Below the pieces are notes generated by a model. The model worked only from the letters and a program-made list of their open reading frames with translations, was not told where the DNA came from and did not search any database. This document shows positions 44,520-53,136 of a DNA stretch of 64,000 nt, piece after piece. The stretch covers positions 97,636 through 161,635 of the forward strand of contig NZ_JAGKJJ010000011.1 in assembly GCF_020329505.1 (NCBI RefSeq), read 5' to 3'. The translations under genes were made by a program, and so were the position numbers. Source of the DNA: Bradyrhizobium semiaridum (lineage in GTDB: Bacteria > Pseudomonadota > Alphaproteobacteria > Rhizobiales > Xanthobacteraceae). The stretch's first letter is position 1. Each line of letters begins with the position of its first letter.

Positions 44520-45631
44520 TGGCCATTTCCCGTCGGGCGTTCGGTCTCGGCCTGCTCGCCGCCAGCGCCGCCGGCACCGGCGGCTATGTCTATCTGCGGC
44601 AGCATCCGGAGATCGCCGGCCGGTTCGGCGAGCCGAAGCGGCTGTTCGGCTTCTCCGGCGGCGAGAAGGAAGGCTTTCTCGCCAATGCCCGCGTCCGCAG
44701 CGTGCTGGAGCGTCGGTTCGGTCTGATCCTCGATGCGCGGCGCGCTGGTTCGGTCGAGATGGTGCGCGAACGCACGCTGCTCGACCAGAAGCCGCAATTC
44801 CTGTGGCCATCCTCGTCCGTGCTGGTCGACGTCGCGCGCTCGTCCGGCGTCAGAATCTCGCGCGACCAGGTGATCTTCAACTCGCCGATCGTGCTGTATT
44901 CCTGGGACCGTATCGCCGACGGTCTGGTCAAGGGCGGCTTCGCCGAGCCGGCCGGCGGCCCGCGCTACACCGTCGACCTTCTGAAGGTGCTCAAAGCGAT
45001 CATCGCCGGCGAGACATGGGAGGCGATGGGCGTCGCCGGCCTGTTCGGCCGTGCCCGCGTTGTGTCGACCGATCCCAACAGGTCGAACTCCGGCTTCATG
45101 TTCGCAGGGCTGGCCGCGAGCCTGCTCAGCGGCGACGTCATTGCGCTGGATTCGCTCGGCAAGATCGACGGCGACGTCGCCACCGTGTTCCGCCGCATGG
45201 GCTACAAGCCGCCGTCATCAGGCAAGCTGTTCGACGACTATGTCGCGGGCGGCGCCGGCGCCCAGCCGCTGATCGTCGGCTACGAGAACCAGCTGATCGA
45301 GTGGGTGCTGCAAGACGCCGAGCGCTGGAAGCGGGTCGAGGCCAACGCACCGTCCAAGCCGGTGATCCTGTATCCGAAACCGACCGCCTTCTCGGCCCAT
45401 CCGCTGATCAGCATCGACCGCGCCGCCGACGAACTGATCGATGCGCTGGTCAGCGAAAGCCTGCTCGAACTCGCCTGGGAGGAGCACGGTTTTCGCGGAC
45501 CGCTCGGCACCATCGGCAAGGCGCGCAACGCGCTGCTGCAATCGCGGCTGATTGAACGCATCGACGCCGTGCTGCCGATCCCCGACGCGCCGGTCATGCT
45601 GGCGTTGCTCGACCGGCTCTCGACCGCGTAG
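44519..45631 (+). CDS. Tat-exported solute-binding-like protein of the telA cluster
   Basis: A 370-residue protein with a twin-arginine-type leader (SRRAFGLGLLAASAAGTGGY). The mature part has features of extracellular solute-binding proteins (FNSPIVLYSWDRIADGLVKG, STDPNRSNSGFMFAGLAASL, PLIVGYENQLIEWVL) and resembles the first half of the VWA lipoprotein in type but lacks a VWA domain. Tat export suggests it folds before export, perhaps around a cofactor. The ligand is unknown, and no cognate import permease is nearby. Confidence 0.65.
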   Translation: MAISRRAFGLGLLAASAAGTGGYVYLRQHPEIAGRFGEPKRLFGFSGGEKEGFLANARVRSVLERRFGLILDARRAGSVEMVRERTLLDQKPQFLWPSSSVLVDVARSSGVRISRDQVIFNSPIVLYSWDRIADGLVKGGFAEPAGGPRYTVDLLKVLKAIIAGETWEAMGVAGLFGRARVVSTDPNRSNSGFMFAGLAASLLSGDVIALDSLGKIDGDVATVFRRMGYKPPSSGKLFDDYVAGGAGAQPLIVGYENQLIEWVLQDAERWKRVEANAPSKPVILYPKPTAFSAHPLISIDRAADELIDALVSESLLELAWEEHGFRGPLGTIGKARNALLQSRLIERIDAVLPIPDAPVMLALLDRLSTA

Positions 45632-45644
45632 GCTGCGGCACCCG

Positions 45645-46583
45645 TCACGCGTTGATCAGCTCCATCACCGCCGCGGCGAACGCCCCCGGCTCTTCCTGCG
45701 GCAGATTGTGGCCGGCGCGCGGGATCACGCGATGTACCCGGCGTCCGCTGAACTTTGCGGCGCTGGCGCTGCCGTCGGTCACGACCGCAACGCCGTCGCC
45801 GGCACCATCCAGCGTGATGGCGGGAACGGTGATGACCGGCAACGCGGCAAGCCGGCGCTGCAGCTCGGCATAGCGCGGGTCGCCGTCGGCAAGACCGTAG
45901 CGGTGCCGGTAACTGTGGATCACGACGTCGACATAGTCGGGATTGTCGAAGGCGACCGCCGTCCGTTCGAAGCAGGCGTCGTCAAACTGCCAGTTCGGCG
46001 ACCATTGCGACCACAGGATTCTCGCGATGCCGCGCCGGTTGGCAGCAAGACCGGCGCGACCGCGCTCGATCTGGAAGTAATATTGATACCAGAGCGGGAC
46101 TTCGCGCTCCGGTCGCGCCGGCACCATCGCATTGGCGATGTCCTGGATCAGATAGCTGTTGACGCTGACGAGCCCGATGCAGCGCTCCGGCCACAGCGCG
46201 GCGCCGACGCAGGCCGCACGGCCGCCCCAGTCATAGCCGGCGAACACCGCACGCTGGATCTGGAGCGCATCCATCAGCGCCATCATGTCGGCGCCGATCG
46301 CCGCCTGCTCGCCCGAGCGCGGCGTCTCCGCATCACGAAACACCGTCGGCCCGTAGCCGCGCAGATACGGCACGACGACCCGGCAGCCCTGCGCCGCCAG
46401 CATCGGCGCGACATCGACATAAGAATGGATGTCGTAGGGAAAGCCGTGCATCAGCATCACGGCCGGGCCGTCGGCGGGGCCGGCCTCGTAGTAGGCGATG
46501 TTGAGCACGCCGGCATCGACGTGGCGCAGCGGCTCCAGCCGCTTGGTCGAGGGCGCGCGTGGCGCGGAAGCAGTGTCGATCAC
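45645..46583 (-). CDS. Alpha/beta hydrolase, epoxide hydrolase-like
   Basis: A 312-residue alpha/beta hydrolase. HGFPYD is the oxyanion-hole loop, GYDWGGRAA carries an aspartate nucleophile (as in epoxide hydrolases and haloalkane dehalogenases rather than serine esterases), and the catalytic His lies in PRAGHNLPQEEP near the C-terminus. The GTG at 46583 is chosen because caggag lies seven bases upstream; the open frame continuing to 47417 is the antisense of the MBL-fold gene. It ends 13 bases from the convergent Tat-protein gene. Confidence 0.82.
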   Translation of the reverse strand: MIDTASAPRAPSTKRLEPLRHVDAGVLNIAYYEAGPADGPAVMLMHGFPYDIHSYVDVAPMLAAQGCRVVVPYLRGYGPTVFRDAETPRSGEQAAIGADMMALMDALQIQRAVFAGYDWGGRAACVGAALWPERCIGLVSVNSYLIQDIANAMVPARPEREVPLWYQYYFQIERGRAGLAANRRGIARILWSQWSPNWQFDDACFERTAVAFDNPDYVDVVIHSYRHRYGLADGDPRYAELQRRLAALPVITVPAITLDGAGDGVAVVTDGSASAAKFSGRRVHRVIPRAGHNLPQEEPGAFAAAVMELINA

Positions 46584-46745
46584 AGCAGACTCCTGATCGT
46601 GTCGTTTGCGGCATGGTAGCCTGTTCGGCCGGACGGATCGCGTGCAGTCCGCGCGATGGAGCGATGCGCCCGCGTCATCATGACGGCACGGCAATTCGGC
46701 GCTAGTCTGGCGGCCGCGCGGATGTCCCCGAAGACGGAACATGTC

Positions 46746-47561
46746 ATGCTGAGATTGCTCGCCGTGCTCGTCCTGCTGGTCACGTTCACCGGCAATACCT
46801 GGGCGCAGGACGCCCAGCGCAGCGAATGCCTGGCGATGGCGGGCGCTCCGCCGCGCGCCATCCCCGTCAACTACCGGCGCGTCGCGGCAAAGGCCGACGA
46901 GGTCGCCATCACCTATGCCGGCCACTCGACCTACTACATCGACACGCCCGGCGGCATCCGCATCGCGACCGACTACAACGGCGTCTACCGCACCGGACGG
47001 TTGCCCGACGTCGCCACCATGAACCGCGCGCACGAGACCCACTACACGCTGTTTCCGGATCCGAAAATTCCCCACGTCATGCACGGCTGGGGTGAGAAGG
47101 GGCAACCCGCGCACTACGCGATGCGGATCGGCGACGTCTATATCCGCAACGTCACCACCGACATCCGCCGCTATTGGGGCGAGGATTCCGGCGGCGCGAT
47201 GATCAAGGACGGCAATTCGATCTTCATCTTCGAGGTCGCCGGGCTCTGCATCGGCCATCTCGGCCATCTGCATCACAAGCTCGATGACAGCCATTTCGCC
47301 GCGATCGGCCGGCTCGACATCGTGATGGTGCCGATCGACGGCACCTATACGATGTCGCTCGACGGCGTCTCCGAGATCACGAAGCGGCTGCGCGCGGCGG
47401 TGGTGCTGCCGATGCACCGCTTCGCGACCCCGCTCGAGGAGTTCATGCGCCTGATCGGCCAGCAGTTCGAGATCGACCGCCGCGGCGGCGAGCGCACCTT
47501 GCGGATGTCGCGTGACACACTGCCGACGACACCGACGGTGATTATCCTCGACGGCGTTTGA
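46746..47561 (+). CDS. Exported MBL-fold (UlaG-like) metallo-hydrolase with atypical metal motif
   Basis: About 271 residues with signal peptide MLRLLAVLVLLVTFTGNTWA (the ATG at 46746 is chosen for this; an upstream extension has no ribosome site). ITYAGHSTYYIDTPGGIRIA is the beginning of an UlaG-like metallo-beta-lactamase fold, and GHLGHL, VPIDGTYT and VVLPMHRF match later metal or structural positions. The usual HxHxDH after the third strand is not present; the place reads RAHETHYT. It may bind one metal or none. Periplasmic. Confidence 0.7.
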   Translation: MLRLLAVLVLLVTFTGNTWAQDAQRSECLAMAGAPPRAIPVNYRRVAAKADEVAITYAGHSTYYIDTPGGIRIATDYNGVYRTGRLPDVATMNRAHETHYTLFPDPKIPHVMHGWGEKGQPAHYAMRIGDVYIRNVTTDIRRYWGEDSGGAMIKDGNSIFIFEVAGLCIGHLGHLHHKLDDSHFAAIGRLDIVMVPIDGTYTMSLDGVSEITKRLRAAVVLPMHRFATPLEEFMRLIGQQFEIDRRGGERTLRMSRDTLPTTPTVIILDGV

Positions 47562-47601
47562 TGTCTCTCTTCAACAACAAGCAAAAACGGGAGTGAAATC
47601 G

Positions 47602-48651
47602 ATGGCCAGCACCTTACCCGCCTCCGCCAGCGGACTTTATGCCAATCCGCGTGAGGACTGGCTCGCGCAGTATACCGAGGAGGTGATCGATCCCGCCCGG
47701 CCGATCGTCGATCCGCATCATCATCTCTGGGACCGCGGTGGGCTGCGCTATCTGATCGAGGACATGCGCGACGACATCGCCTCCGGCCACAACATCGTCG
47801 CCACCGTCTATGTCGATTGCCGCTCGATGTACCGCGCCGACGGCCCGGAGGCCTTCAAGCCGGTCGGCGAGGTTGAGTTCGCCAATGGCGTTGCCGCGAT
47901 GTCGGCCAGCGGCGGCTACGGCAAGGCAAAAATCTGCGCCGGCATCGTCAGCCACGTCAATCTTCTGATCGGCGATCAGGCCAAGGCCGTGCTGGAGGCG
48001 GAGATCGCGGCGGGCAACGGCCGGTTCCGCGGCATCCGCCACTCGTCGGCCTGGGACGAAGACCCTCACGTCGCCCACATGTATGCGAACCGGCCGAAGG
48101 GCATCCTGCTCGATCCGACCTTCCGCAAGGGCTTTGCCTGCCTTGCCCCGCTCGGCCTCAGCTTCGACGCCTGGCTGTTCCACCCGCAGATCGGCGAGCT
48201 CACCGACCTCGCCCGTGCCTTTCCCGACACCAGGATCGTACTCGACCATTGCGGCGGCCCGGTCGGCACCGGCCGCTTCGCCGGCAAGCGCGCCGAGGTG
48301 TTTCCGGTCTGGAAGGCATCCATCCAGGAGATCGCCAAATGCCAAAACGTCGTCGTCAAGCTCGGCGGGCTGGCGATGTGCCTGCTCGGCTACGATTTCC
48401 ATCTCCGCCCCAAGCCGCCGTCGTCGGAGGAACTCGCGGCCGCCTGGCGGCCTTATATCGAGACCTGCATCGAGGCGTTCGGCCCGAGCCGTTGCATGTT
48501 CGAGAGCAACTTCCCACCTGACAAGGGTCAGTGCAGCTATCAGGTGATCTTCAACGCCTTCAAACGGCTAGCTTCACAATATAGCGAAGTCGAGAAGACG
48601 GCCCTGTTCTTGCAGACGGCAAAGGATGTTTATCGGCTCGATATCGGATAA
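47602..48651 (+). CDS. Amidohydrolase-family protein (TIM-barrel metal hydrolase)
   Basis: A 349-residue protein with IVDPHHHLWDRGGLRYLIED near residue 35, the characteristic HxH-containing start of the amidohydrolase_2 / lactonase group, FPDTRIVLDHCGGPVGTG in the middle and CMFESNFPPDKGQCSY near the end. The group includes 2-pyrone-4,6-dicarboxylate lactonase-like enzymes and sugar lactone hydrolases. An in-frame GTG at 47593 is the alternative start. It is more distant from the two amidohydrolases at 5.6-7.8 kb than those are from each other. Confidence 0.78.
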   Translation: MASTLPASASGLYANPREDWLAQYTEEVIDPARPIVDPHHHLWDRGGLRYLIEDMRDDIASGHNIVATVYVDCRSMYRADGPEAFKPVGEVEFANGVAAMSASGGYGKAKICAGIVSHVNLLIGDQAKAVLEAEIAAGNGRFRGIRHSSAWDEDPHVAHMYANRPKGILLDPTFRKGFACLAPLGLSFDAWLFHPQIGELTDLARAFPDTRIVLDHCGGPVGTGRFAGKRAEVFPVWKASIQEIAKCQNVVVKLGGLAMCLLGYDFHLRPKPPSSEELAAAWRPYIETCIEAFGPSRCMFESNFPPDKGQCSYQVIFNAFKRLASQYSEVEKTALFLQTAKDVYRLDIG

Positions 48652-48662
48652 GCTTGGCAGCC

Positions 48663-49595
48663 ATGGATGACGGCATCACCATCCGGCCGCTCCGGGAGAC
48701 CGATGCGGAAGCGGTTGTTGCGCTCTATACAAGGGCGGCCGCGGTGGAACCGCGGCTCGGCCCGGTCACGCTGCCGCAATGGGATCAATTCCTGAAGCTG
48801 CCGCAGAACCGCGGCGGCCGCGATTTTCGTGTCGCCGGGCGGGGCGGCCGCCTGGTCGGGCTCGCGGAGTCGTCGCTGCGCCATCACGGCGCGCACCAGT
48901 CCCGCTTCCTCAAGATCGTCGTGGCGCCAGAGGCGCGGCGCCGCCACGTCGGCCTGGCGCTGCTCGACGACGTGCTGGCGATCGACGCCGAGGCTGACCT
49001 CACCGTGCAGACGCAAGTCAGCCCCGACTGGCCGGCCGGCATGGCCTTCGTCACCGTGTTCGGCTTCGTTCATGTCGGATCGGAAATCGGCATGAAGTGC
49101 GTGGAACCGCTGCAGCCAGCTCGCACGCTGGCCGCCGCGCGCGCCTCGATCGAGCAGGTCGGCGACGTGACCACCTGTGCCGCCGAGGTCGCGCGCATCC
49201 ATAACGCTGCCTATGCCTCGGACGCCGCATTCCGCCTGTACTCACCGGAGGAGATGGCGCAGCTTCTGACCGAGAGCGAAGTCTGGATCGCATCCGAGGA
49301 CGGGCAGGTGTCCGGCTTCTGCCTGACCGAGCCGGAGCAGAACTCGATGTGGATCGAGTCGATGGCCGTCGATCCGGCGCGGCAGGGACGCGGGCTCGGC
49401 CAGCTCCTGCTCTATCGCGTGCTGACCGCGCACGACGTCTCAGTTGAGCACCCGTGCTGGCTCAATGTCTCGAGCCGCAACGCCGCCGCGCTGAAGATCT
49501 ATCGCCGTCTCGGCTTCCGCCCGCAGCACGAAACCTGCCGCTTCAGCGCCACGCGAGCCGAGCTGATCGCCGCACGCGAGGGGCGATTTCAATAG
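48663..49595 (+). CDS. Double GNAT-domain N-acetyltransferase
   Basis: A 310-residue protein with two GCN5-related acetyltransferase domains. The first (about residues 1-150) includes IVVAPEARRRHVGLALLDDV, a somewhat degraded acetyl-CoA loop. The second (about 155-300) has MAVDPARQGRGLGQLLLYRV, an intact RGxGxG/A loop, and the C-terminal NAAALKIYRRLGFR. The tandem plan is like mycothiol synthase-type proteins, but the substrate is unknown. It starts 11 bases after the amidohydrolase stop. Confidence 0.8.
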   Translation: MDDGITIRPLRETDAEAVVALYTRAAAVEPRLGPVTLPQWDQFLKLPQNRGGRDFRVAGRGGRLVGLAESSLRHHGAHQSRFLKIVVAPEARRRHVGLALLDDVLAIDAEADLTVQTQVSPDWPAGMAFVTVFGFVHVGSEIGMKCVEPLQPARTLAAARASIEQVGDVTTCAAEVARIHNAAYASDAAFRLYSPEEMAQLLTESEVWIASEDGQVSGFCLTEPEQNSMWIESMAVDPARQGRGLGQLLLYRVLTAHDVSVEHPCWLNVSSRNAAALKIYRRLGFRPQHETCRFSATRAELIAAREGRFQ

Positions 49596-49638
49596 AGCAG
49601 AATGAGTTAACTATAACCGGAGCGACGAACTCCGATCA

Positions 49639-49779
49639 CCTCGCCCCGCGTGCGGGGAGAGGTCGGAACGCATCGTTAGACCGGGTGAGGGGGAACCTCC
49701 GCGAATCCAGCTGTCACCGTGTTTGCGCAGACGACCCCTGACCCCACCCCTCTCCCCGTAAGAACGGGGCGAGGGAGCG
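49639..49779. repeat. Palindromic repeat between convergent genes
   Basis: The left arm cctcgccccgcgtgcgggga plus gaggtcgg faces cccctctccccgtaagaacg plus gggcgaggg near 49747-49775, with gggtgagggggaacctccgc between. Same general style as the repeat at 17490. It lies between the GNAT gene and the convergent aminopeptidase gene. Confidence 0.65.
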
Positions 49780-49823
49780 CCCTGCCGTCGCGCCGCAAGT
49801 TGACCTGATCTCTAGCCGAGCCC

Positions 49824-51080
49824 TTACGCCCACTCGCCCTTACGGAACACGGGCACGCTGCGGCCGTCGGCGTGGATGCCGTCGATATCGGTATGGGCGG
49901 AGCCGATCATCCAGTCGATATGGATCAGGCTCTTGTTGCCACCCTGCTCGGCGATCTGCTGCGGTGTCAGTTTGTCGCCGCCAACGAAACATTTCGAATA
50001 GCACTGGCCGAGCGCGATGTGCGAGGCGGCATTCTCGTCGAACAACGTGTTGAAGAACAGCAGCCCGCTCTTGGAGATCGGCGAGGAGTGCGGCACCAGC
50101 GCAACCTCGCCGAGCCGGCGCGCGCCCTCGTCGGTATCGAGCACCTTCTTCAGGACTTCCTCGCCACGCGAGGCCTTGGCCTCGACGATGCGGCCTTCCT
50201 CGAACTTGACCGAAATGTTGTCGATCAGCGTGCCCTGATAGGACAGCGGTTTCGAGCTGACGACATGGCCGCTGACGCGCCGGCAATGCGGCGTGGTGAA
50301 GACCTCCTCGGTCGGGATGTTGGCATTGCAGACGATGCCGTTCTTGGCAGTCGAGGCGCCGCCTTCCCATTCATGTCCGTCGGCGAGCCCAACCGTCAGG
50401 TCCATGCCGGGGCCGGAATATTTCAGCGCATGGAAGCGCTGGCCGTTCAGCCACTCGGTGCGCTCGCGCAGTTTCGCATTGTGCTTCTCCCAGGCGGCGA
50501 CGGCGCCGTCTTGGTCGACCCGCGACGCCGAGAAGATCGCGTCGGCGAGTTTTGCGACCGCGACGTTCTCAGCATCATCAGGAAAAACCTGCCTGGCCCA
50601 GGATGCGCTGGGATAGGCGATGATGTTCCAGTTGGTGTCGAAATTGACGATCTTCTCCAGCGCCGGCTGGTAGGCGATCGAATTGGCCTTGCTGGCGCGC
50701 GCCACCTTGGTCGGGTCCTCGCCCGACAGCAGCATCGGATTGTCGCCGACGATCGCCAGCCGCGCGGTGTTGGCGCCGAACGCCTTCGCCATGCCCTCAT
50801 AGAGCCAGCTCGCGGCTCGATCGAAGCTCGCGTCGTTCGCATAGCGGTAGCGCGCCAGCGTGATCTCCTCATCCGATAAGAACGGAGTCACGAGACCCGC
50901 ACCGGCCTTGTAGGCATGCTCGGCGATCCGCCGCACCAGCGGCATCGCGACCGCGGGCGCGGTCAGCAGCAGATCCTGCCCCGGCTGGAGCTGCAGCCCG
51001 ACCTTGACCGCGACTTCGGCGAGCCGGTCGAGCTTTACGGGATCGATCGAGGCGGAAAGATTGCGCTGATGTGCAGTCAT
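49824..51080 (-). CDS. M29-family metallo-aminopeptidase
   Basis: A 418-residue cytosolic aminopeptidase of the thermophilic aminopeptidase (M29) family. Supporting stretches are DLTVGLADGHEWEGG, NIPTEEVFTTPHCRRVSGHV (Glu and His metal ligands), SHIALGQCYSKC and IHIDWMIGSAHTDIDGI (C-terminal His and Asp ligands). The family removes N-terminal residues from peptides using two metal ions. The ATG at 51080 is chosen because residues upstream of it do not match the family start. It may be co-transcribed with the lyase gene, about 110 bases upstream. Confidence 0.85.
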   Translation of the reverse strand: MTAHQRNLSASIDPVKLDRLAEVAVKVGLQLQPGQDLLLTAPAVAMPLVRRIAEHAYKAGAGLVTPFLSDEEITLARYRYANDASFDRAASWLYEGMAKAFGANTARLAIVGDNPMLLSGEDPTKVARASKANSIAYQPALEKIVNFDTNWNIIAYPSASWARQVFPDDAENVAVAKLADAIFSASRVDQDGAVAAWEKHNAKLRERTEWLNGQRFHALKYSGPGMDLTVGLADGHEWEGGASTAKNGIVCNANIPTEEVFTTPHCRRVSGHVVSSKPLSYQGTLIDNISVKFEEGRIVEAKASRGEEVLKKVLDTDEGARRLGEVALVPHSSPISKSGLLFFNTLFDENAASHIALGQCYSKCFVGGDKLTPQQIAEQGGNKSLIHIDWMIGSAHTDIDGIHADGRSVPVFRKGEWA

Positions 51081-51191
51081 GAAGCATCCGGTGTCGATTG
51101 GGGAATTGACCGATTCGTAGTCCAATTCGAGCCGGGTTCGCAAGGTTCCCGCCTCGATCACCGATCACGCGACGGCGACCGAACGCACAAT

Positions 51192-52559
51192 TTACCGCTT
51201 CACTGATCCCAGCACGCGATCGACCATGTCAGGCGCGAGCCCGAGATAGTTTTTCGGCGCCGCGAGGCGGTCGATGGTCGCGCGATCGATCCGGCTCGCC
51301 ACGCGTTGATCCGCCGCCAAGGCCTCGGCCAGGGTCAGCCCCCTCTCGTTGGCGAGGCGGCAGGCGTCGTAGACCACGTCGTGTGCCTCCTGCCGGCCGA
51401 GATCTGGCGCCAACCCCATCATCACGGCTTCGGCTACGATCAGCCCGCGGCTGATGTCGAGATTGTCGGCCATCCGCTTCTCGTCGACGATCAGGCCGCC
51501 GAGCGCGAACTTCGCCTGATGCAGTGCACCCGCGGTGAGCACGAAGCTTTCCGGGATCGCCATCCACTCGGCGTGCCACGGCCCGGTGGCGCGCTCGAAA
51601 TCCTGCACCATCGCGTCCAGCATCAGGCCGGCATGCTGACGCACGGCCTTCGAGGCCGCCAGCATCAATTCCGACGAGATCGGGTTGCGCTTTTGCGGCA
51701 TGGTCGAGGACGCGCCGCGCCCCTTCACGAACGGCTCATAGACCTCGGCGAATTCGGTCGATGCCATGATCATGATGTCGAGCGCGATCTTGCCGAGCGT
51801 CCCGGTGACCAGCGCCAGGAAGTTGACCGCTTCCGCGAGGCCGTCGCGCGCGACATGCCAGGTCGAGACGGGCACGCCGAGGCCGAGCGCTTCGCACAGC
51901 GCCTGCTGCACCTCGAATCCCTTGTCGCCGAGCGAGGCAAGCGTGCCGGCGGCACCGGCAAACTGGCCGATCAGCACGCGTGGCTTCAGCTCCGCCAGCC
52001 GCGCCGCGTGGCGATCGAACGCAGCCAGCCAGATCGCGGTCTTGTAGCCGAAGGTGACCGGCAGTGCCTGTTGCAGATGGGTGCGGCCGGCCATCGGCGT
52101 GTCGCGATAGCGCTTCGACAGATCAACGAGGATGCCACGCAGCGCGGCGATGTCGTCCTCGACGATCTTCAAGCCGTCGCGCAGTTGCAGCACCACCGCG
52201 GTGTCCATGATGTCCTGCGTGGTGGCGCCCCAATGCACGTAGCGGCCGGCCTCGCCGCATTGCTTCACCATCTGATGCACCAGCGGCAGGATCGGATAGC
52301 CGACGACATCGGTCTCCTGGCGCAGCAGATCGAAATCGAACGCCGCGACGTCGGTACGCTTTGCGATCTCCGCGGCCGCCTCGGCCGGGATCACGCCGCA
52401 ACGCGCTTCCGCCTTGGCCAGCGCGACCTCGACCTCGGCATAGCGCGATATCAGCCGCAGGTCGGAAAACACCTCGCGCATCTCGCTCGTGCCAAAGGCA
52501 TCGCGGAACAGCACGGAATCGAGCACGGTGGTCGAGGTCGAAAACGCGGGCATGGGCAT
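51192..52559 (-). CDS. Fumarase/aspartase-superfamily lyase (PcaB / adenylosuccinate lyase-like)
   Basis: A 455-residue homotetramer-type lyase. The superfamily signature is GRGASSTMPQKRNPISSE near residue 285; YVHWGATTQDIMDT and AGRTHLQQALPVTFGYKTA are the other two conserved regions. The overall pattern is close to 3-carboxy-cis,cis-muconate cycloisomerase (PcaB). The next upstream gene encodes a carboxymuconolactone decarboxylase-type protein, the following step in the beta-ketoadipate pathway, which supports a PcaB-like reaction without proving it. Confidence 0.8.
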   Translation of the reverse strand: MPMPAFSTSTTVLDSVLFRDAFGTSEMREVFSDLRLISRYAEVEVALAKAEARCGVIPAEAAAEIAKRTDVAAFDFDLLRQETDVVGYPILPLVHQMVKQCGEAGRYVHWGATTQDIMDTAVVLQLRDGLKIVEDDIAALRGILVDLSKRYRDTPMAGRTHLQQALPVTFGYKTAIWLAAFDRHAARLAELKPRVLIGQFAGAAGTLASLGDKGFEVQQALCEALGLGVPVSTWHVARDGLAEAVNFLALVTGTLGKIALDIMIMASTEFAEVYEPFVKGRGASSTMPQKRNPISSELMLAASKAVRQHAGLMLDAMVQDFERATGPWHAEWMAIPESFVLTAGALHQAKFALGGLIVDEKRMADNLDISRGLIVAEAVMMGLAPDLGRQEAHDVVYDACRLANERGLTLAEALAADQRVASRIDRATIDRLAAPKNYLGLAPDMVDRVLGSVKR

Positions 52560-52613
52560 ATCCTGTGGCCGATCGCAGTTCGGCCAGTCCCTAACACGAC
52601 CCGCGCGGAGCCC

Positions 52614-53003
52614 CTACCCCTCTGCTGGCAACTCGCCGAACACCTCGGCTGCGATCGTGCTGGTCTCGATCGCGGCGGGAACGCCGCAATACATCGCGAC
52701 CAGCAGCAGCACGTCCTGCACCTGCGCCGCGGTACAGCCATTGGCCCGCGCGCCCTTGGCGTGGACACGGAATTCGGCGGCCTTGCCGCTCGCCGCGGTA
52801 ATGCCGAGCATGACCAGGCTGCGGATCTGGTCGGACAGGCCGCTGCGCTCCCAGACGTCGCCATAGACATAGGCGTTGATGACGTTCTGCAGCGGCGCGC
52901 CGAAATCGCCGGCGGCCGCCATCCGCTTGGCAACATCGGCTTCGCCGAACATCTTCCTGCGCCGGCGCAGCCCGCGGGCGTGCAGATCGCTGACGTCCAC
53001 CAT
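52614..53003 (-). CDS. Carboxymuconolactone decarboxylase (CMD) family protein
   Basis: About 129 residues, all helical. SDQIRSLVMLGITAASGKAAEFRVH and GCTAAQVQDVLLLVAMYCGV PAAIE are the CMD-family blocks. It lacks the CxxC of AhpD-type members, which favours a PcaC-like decarboxylase over a peroxidase role. It is the first gene of the minus-strand arm of the catabolic locus. The ATG at 53003 is preferred; an in-frame ATG at 53030 overlaps the putative operator box and has no ribosome site. Confidence 0.78.
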   Translation of the reverse strand: MVDVSDLHARGLRRRRKMFGEADVAKRMAAAGDFGAPLQNVINAYVYGDVWERSGLSDQIRSLVMLGITAASGKAAEFRVHAKGARANGCTAAQVQDVLLLVAMYCGVPAAIETSTIAAEVFGELPAEG

Positions 53004-53031
53004 CGTCGTCTGGCTCCCTGTTTCGAACATA

Positions 53032-53106
53032 TATACGGATAATTATGACAGGCCTCAACCCATCCGGCAGCGCAGAGCTTGCGCTGCGACGGTATTTGTC
53101 CGTATA
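53032..53106. promoter_or_regulatory. Pair of inverted TATACGGAYA boxes in a divergent promoter
   Basis: tatacggata at 53032-53041 and its inverted counterpart tgtccgtata at 53097-53106 flank the divergent control region, 65 bases centre to centre. They are AT-rich islands in a GC-rich background. A HutC-type GntR regulator is encoded at the end of the plus-strand arm, and such regulators bind short GT..TA..AC-like palindromes upstream of their own operons. It is a candidate operator pair. Confidence 0.5.
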
Positions 53107-53136
53107 AATTTATCAAAACAATGGGAGGGGATCGGG

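Noticed and set aside
45645..47417. A 590-residue version of the alpha/beta hydrolase
   Set aside because: The extra 278 residues are antisense to the MBL-fold gene; the GTG at 46583 with a good ribosome site gives a normal-length hydrolase.
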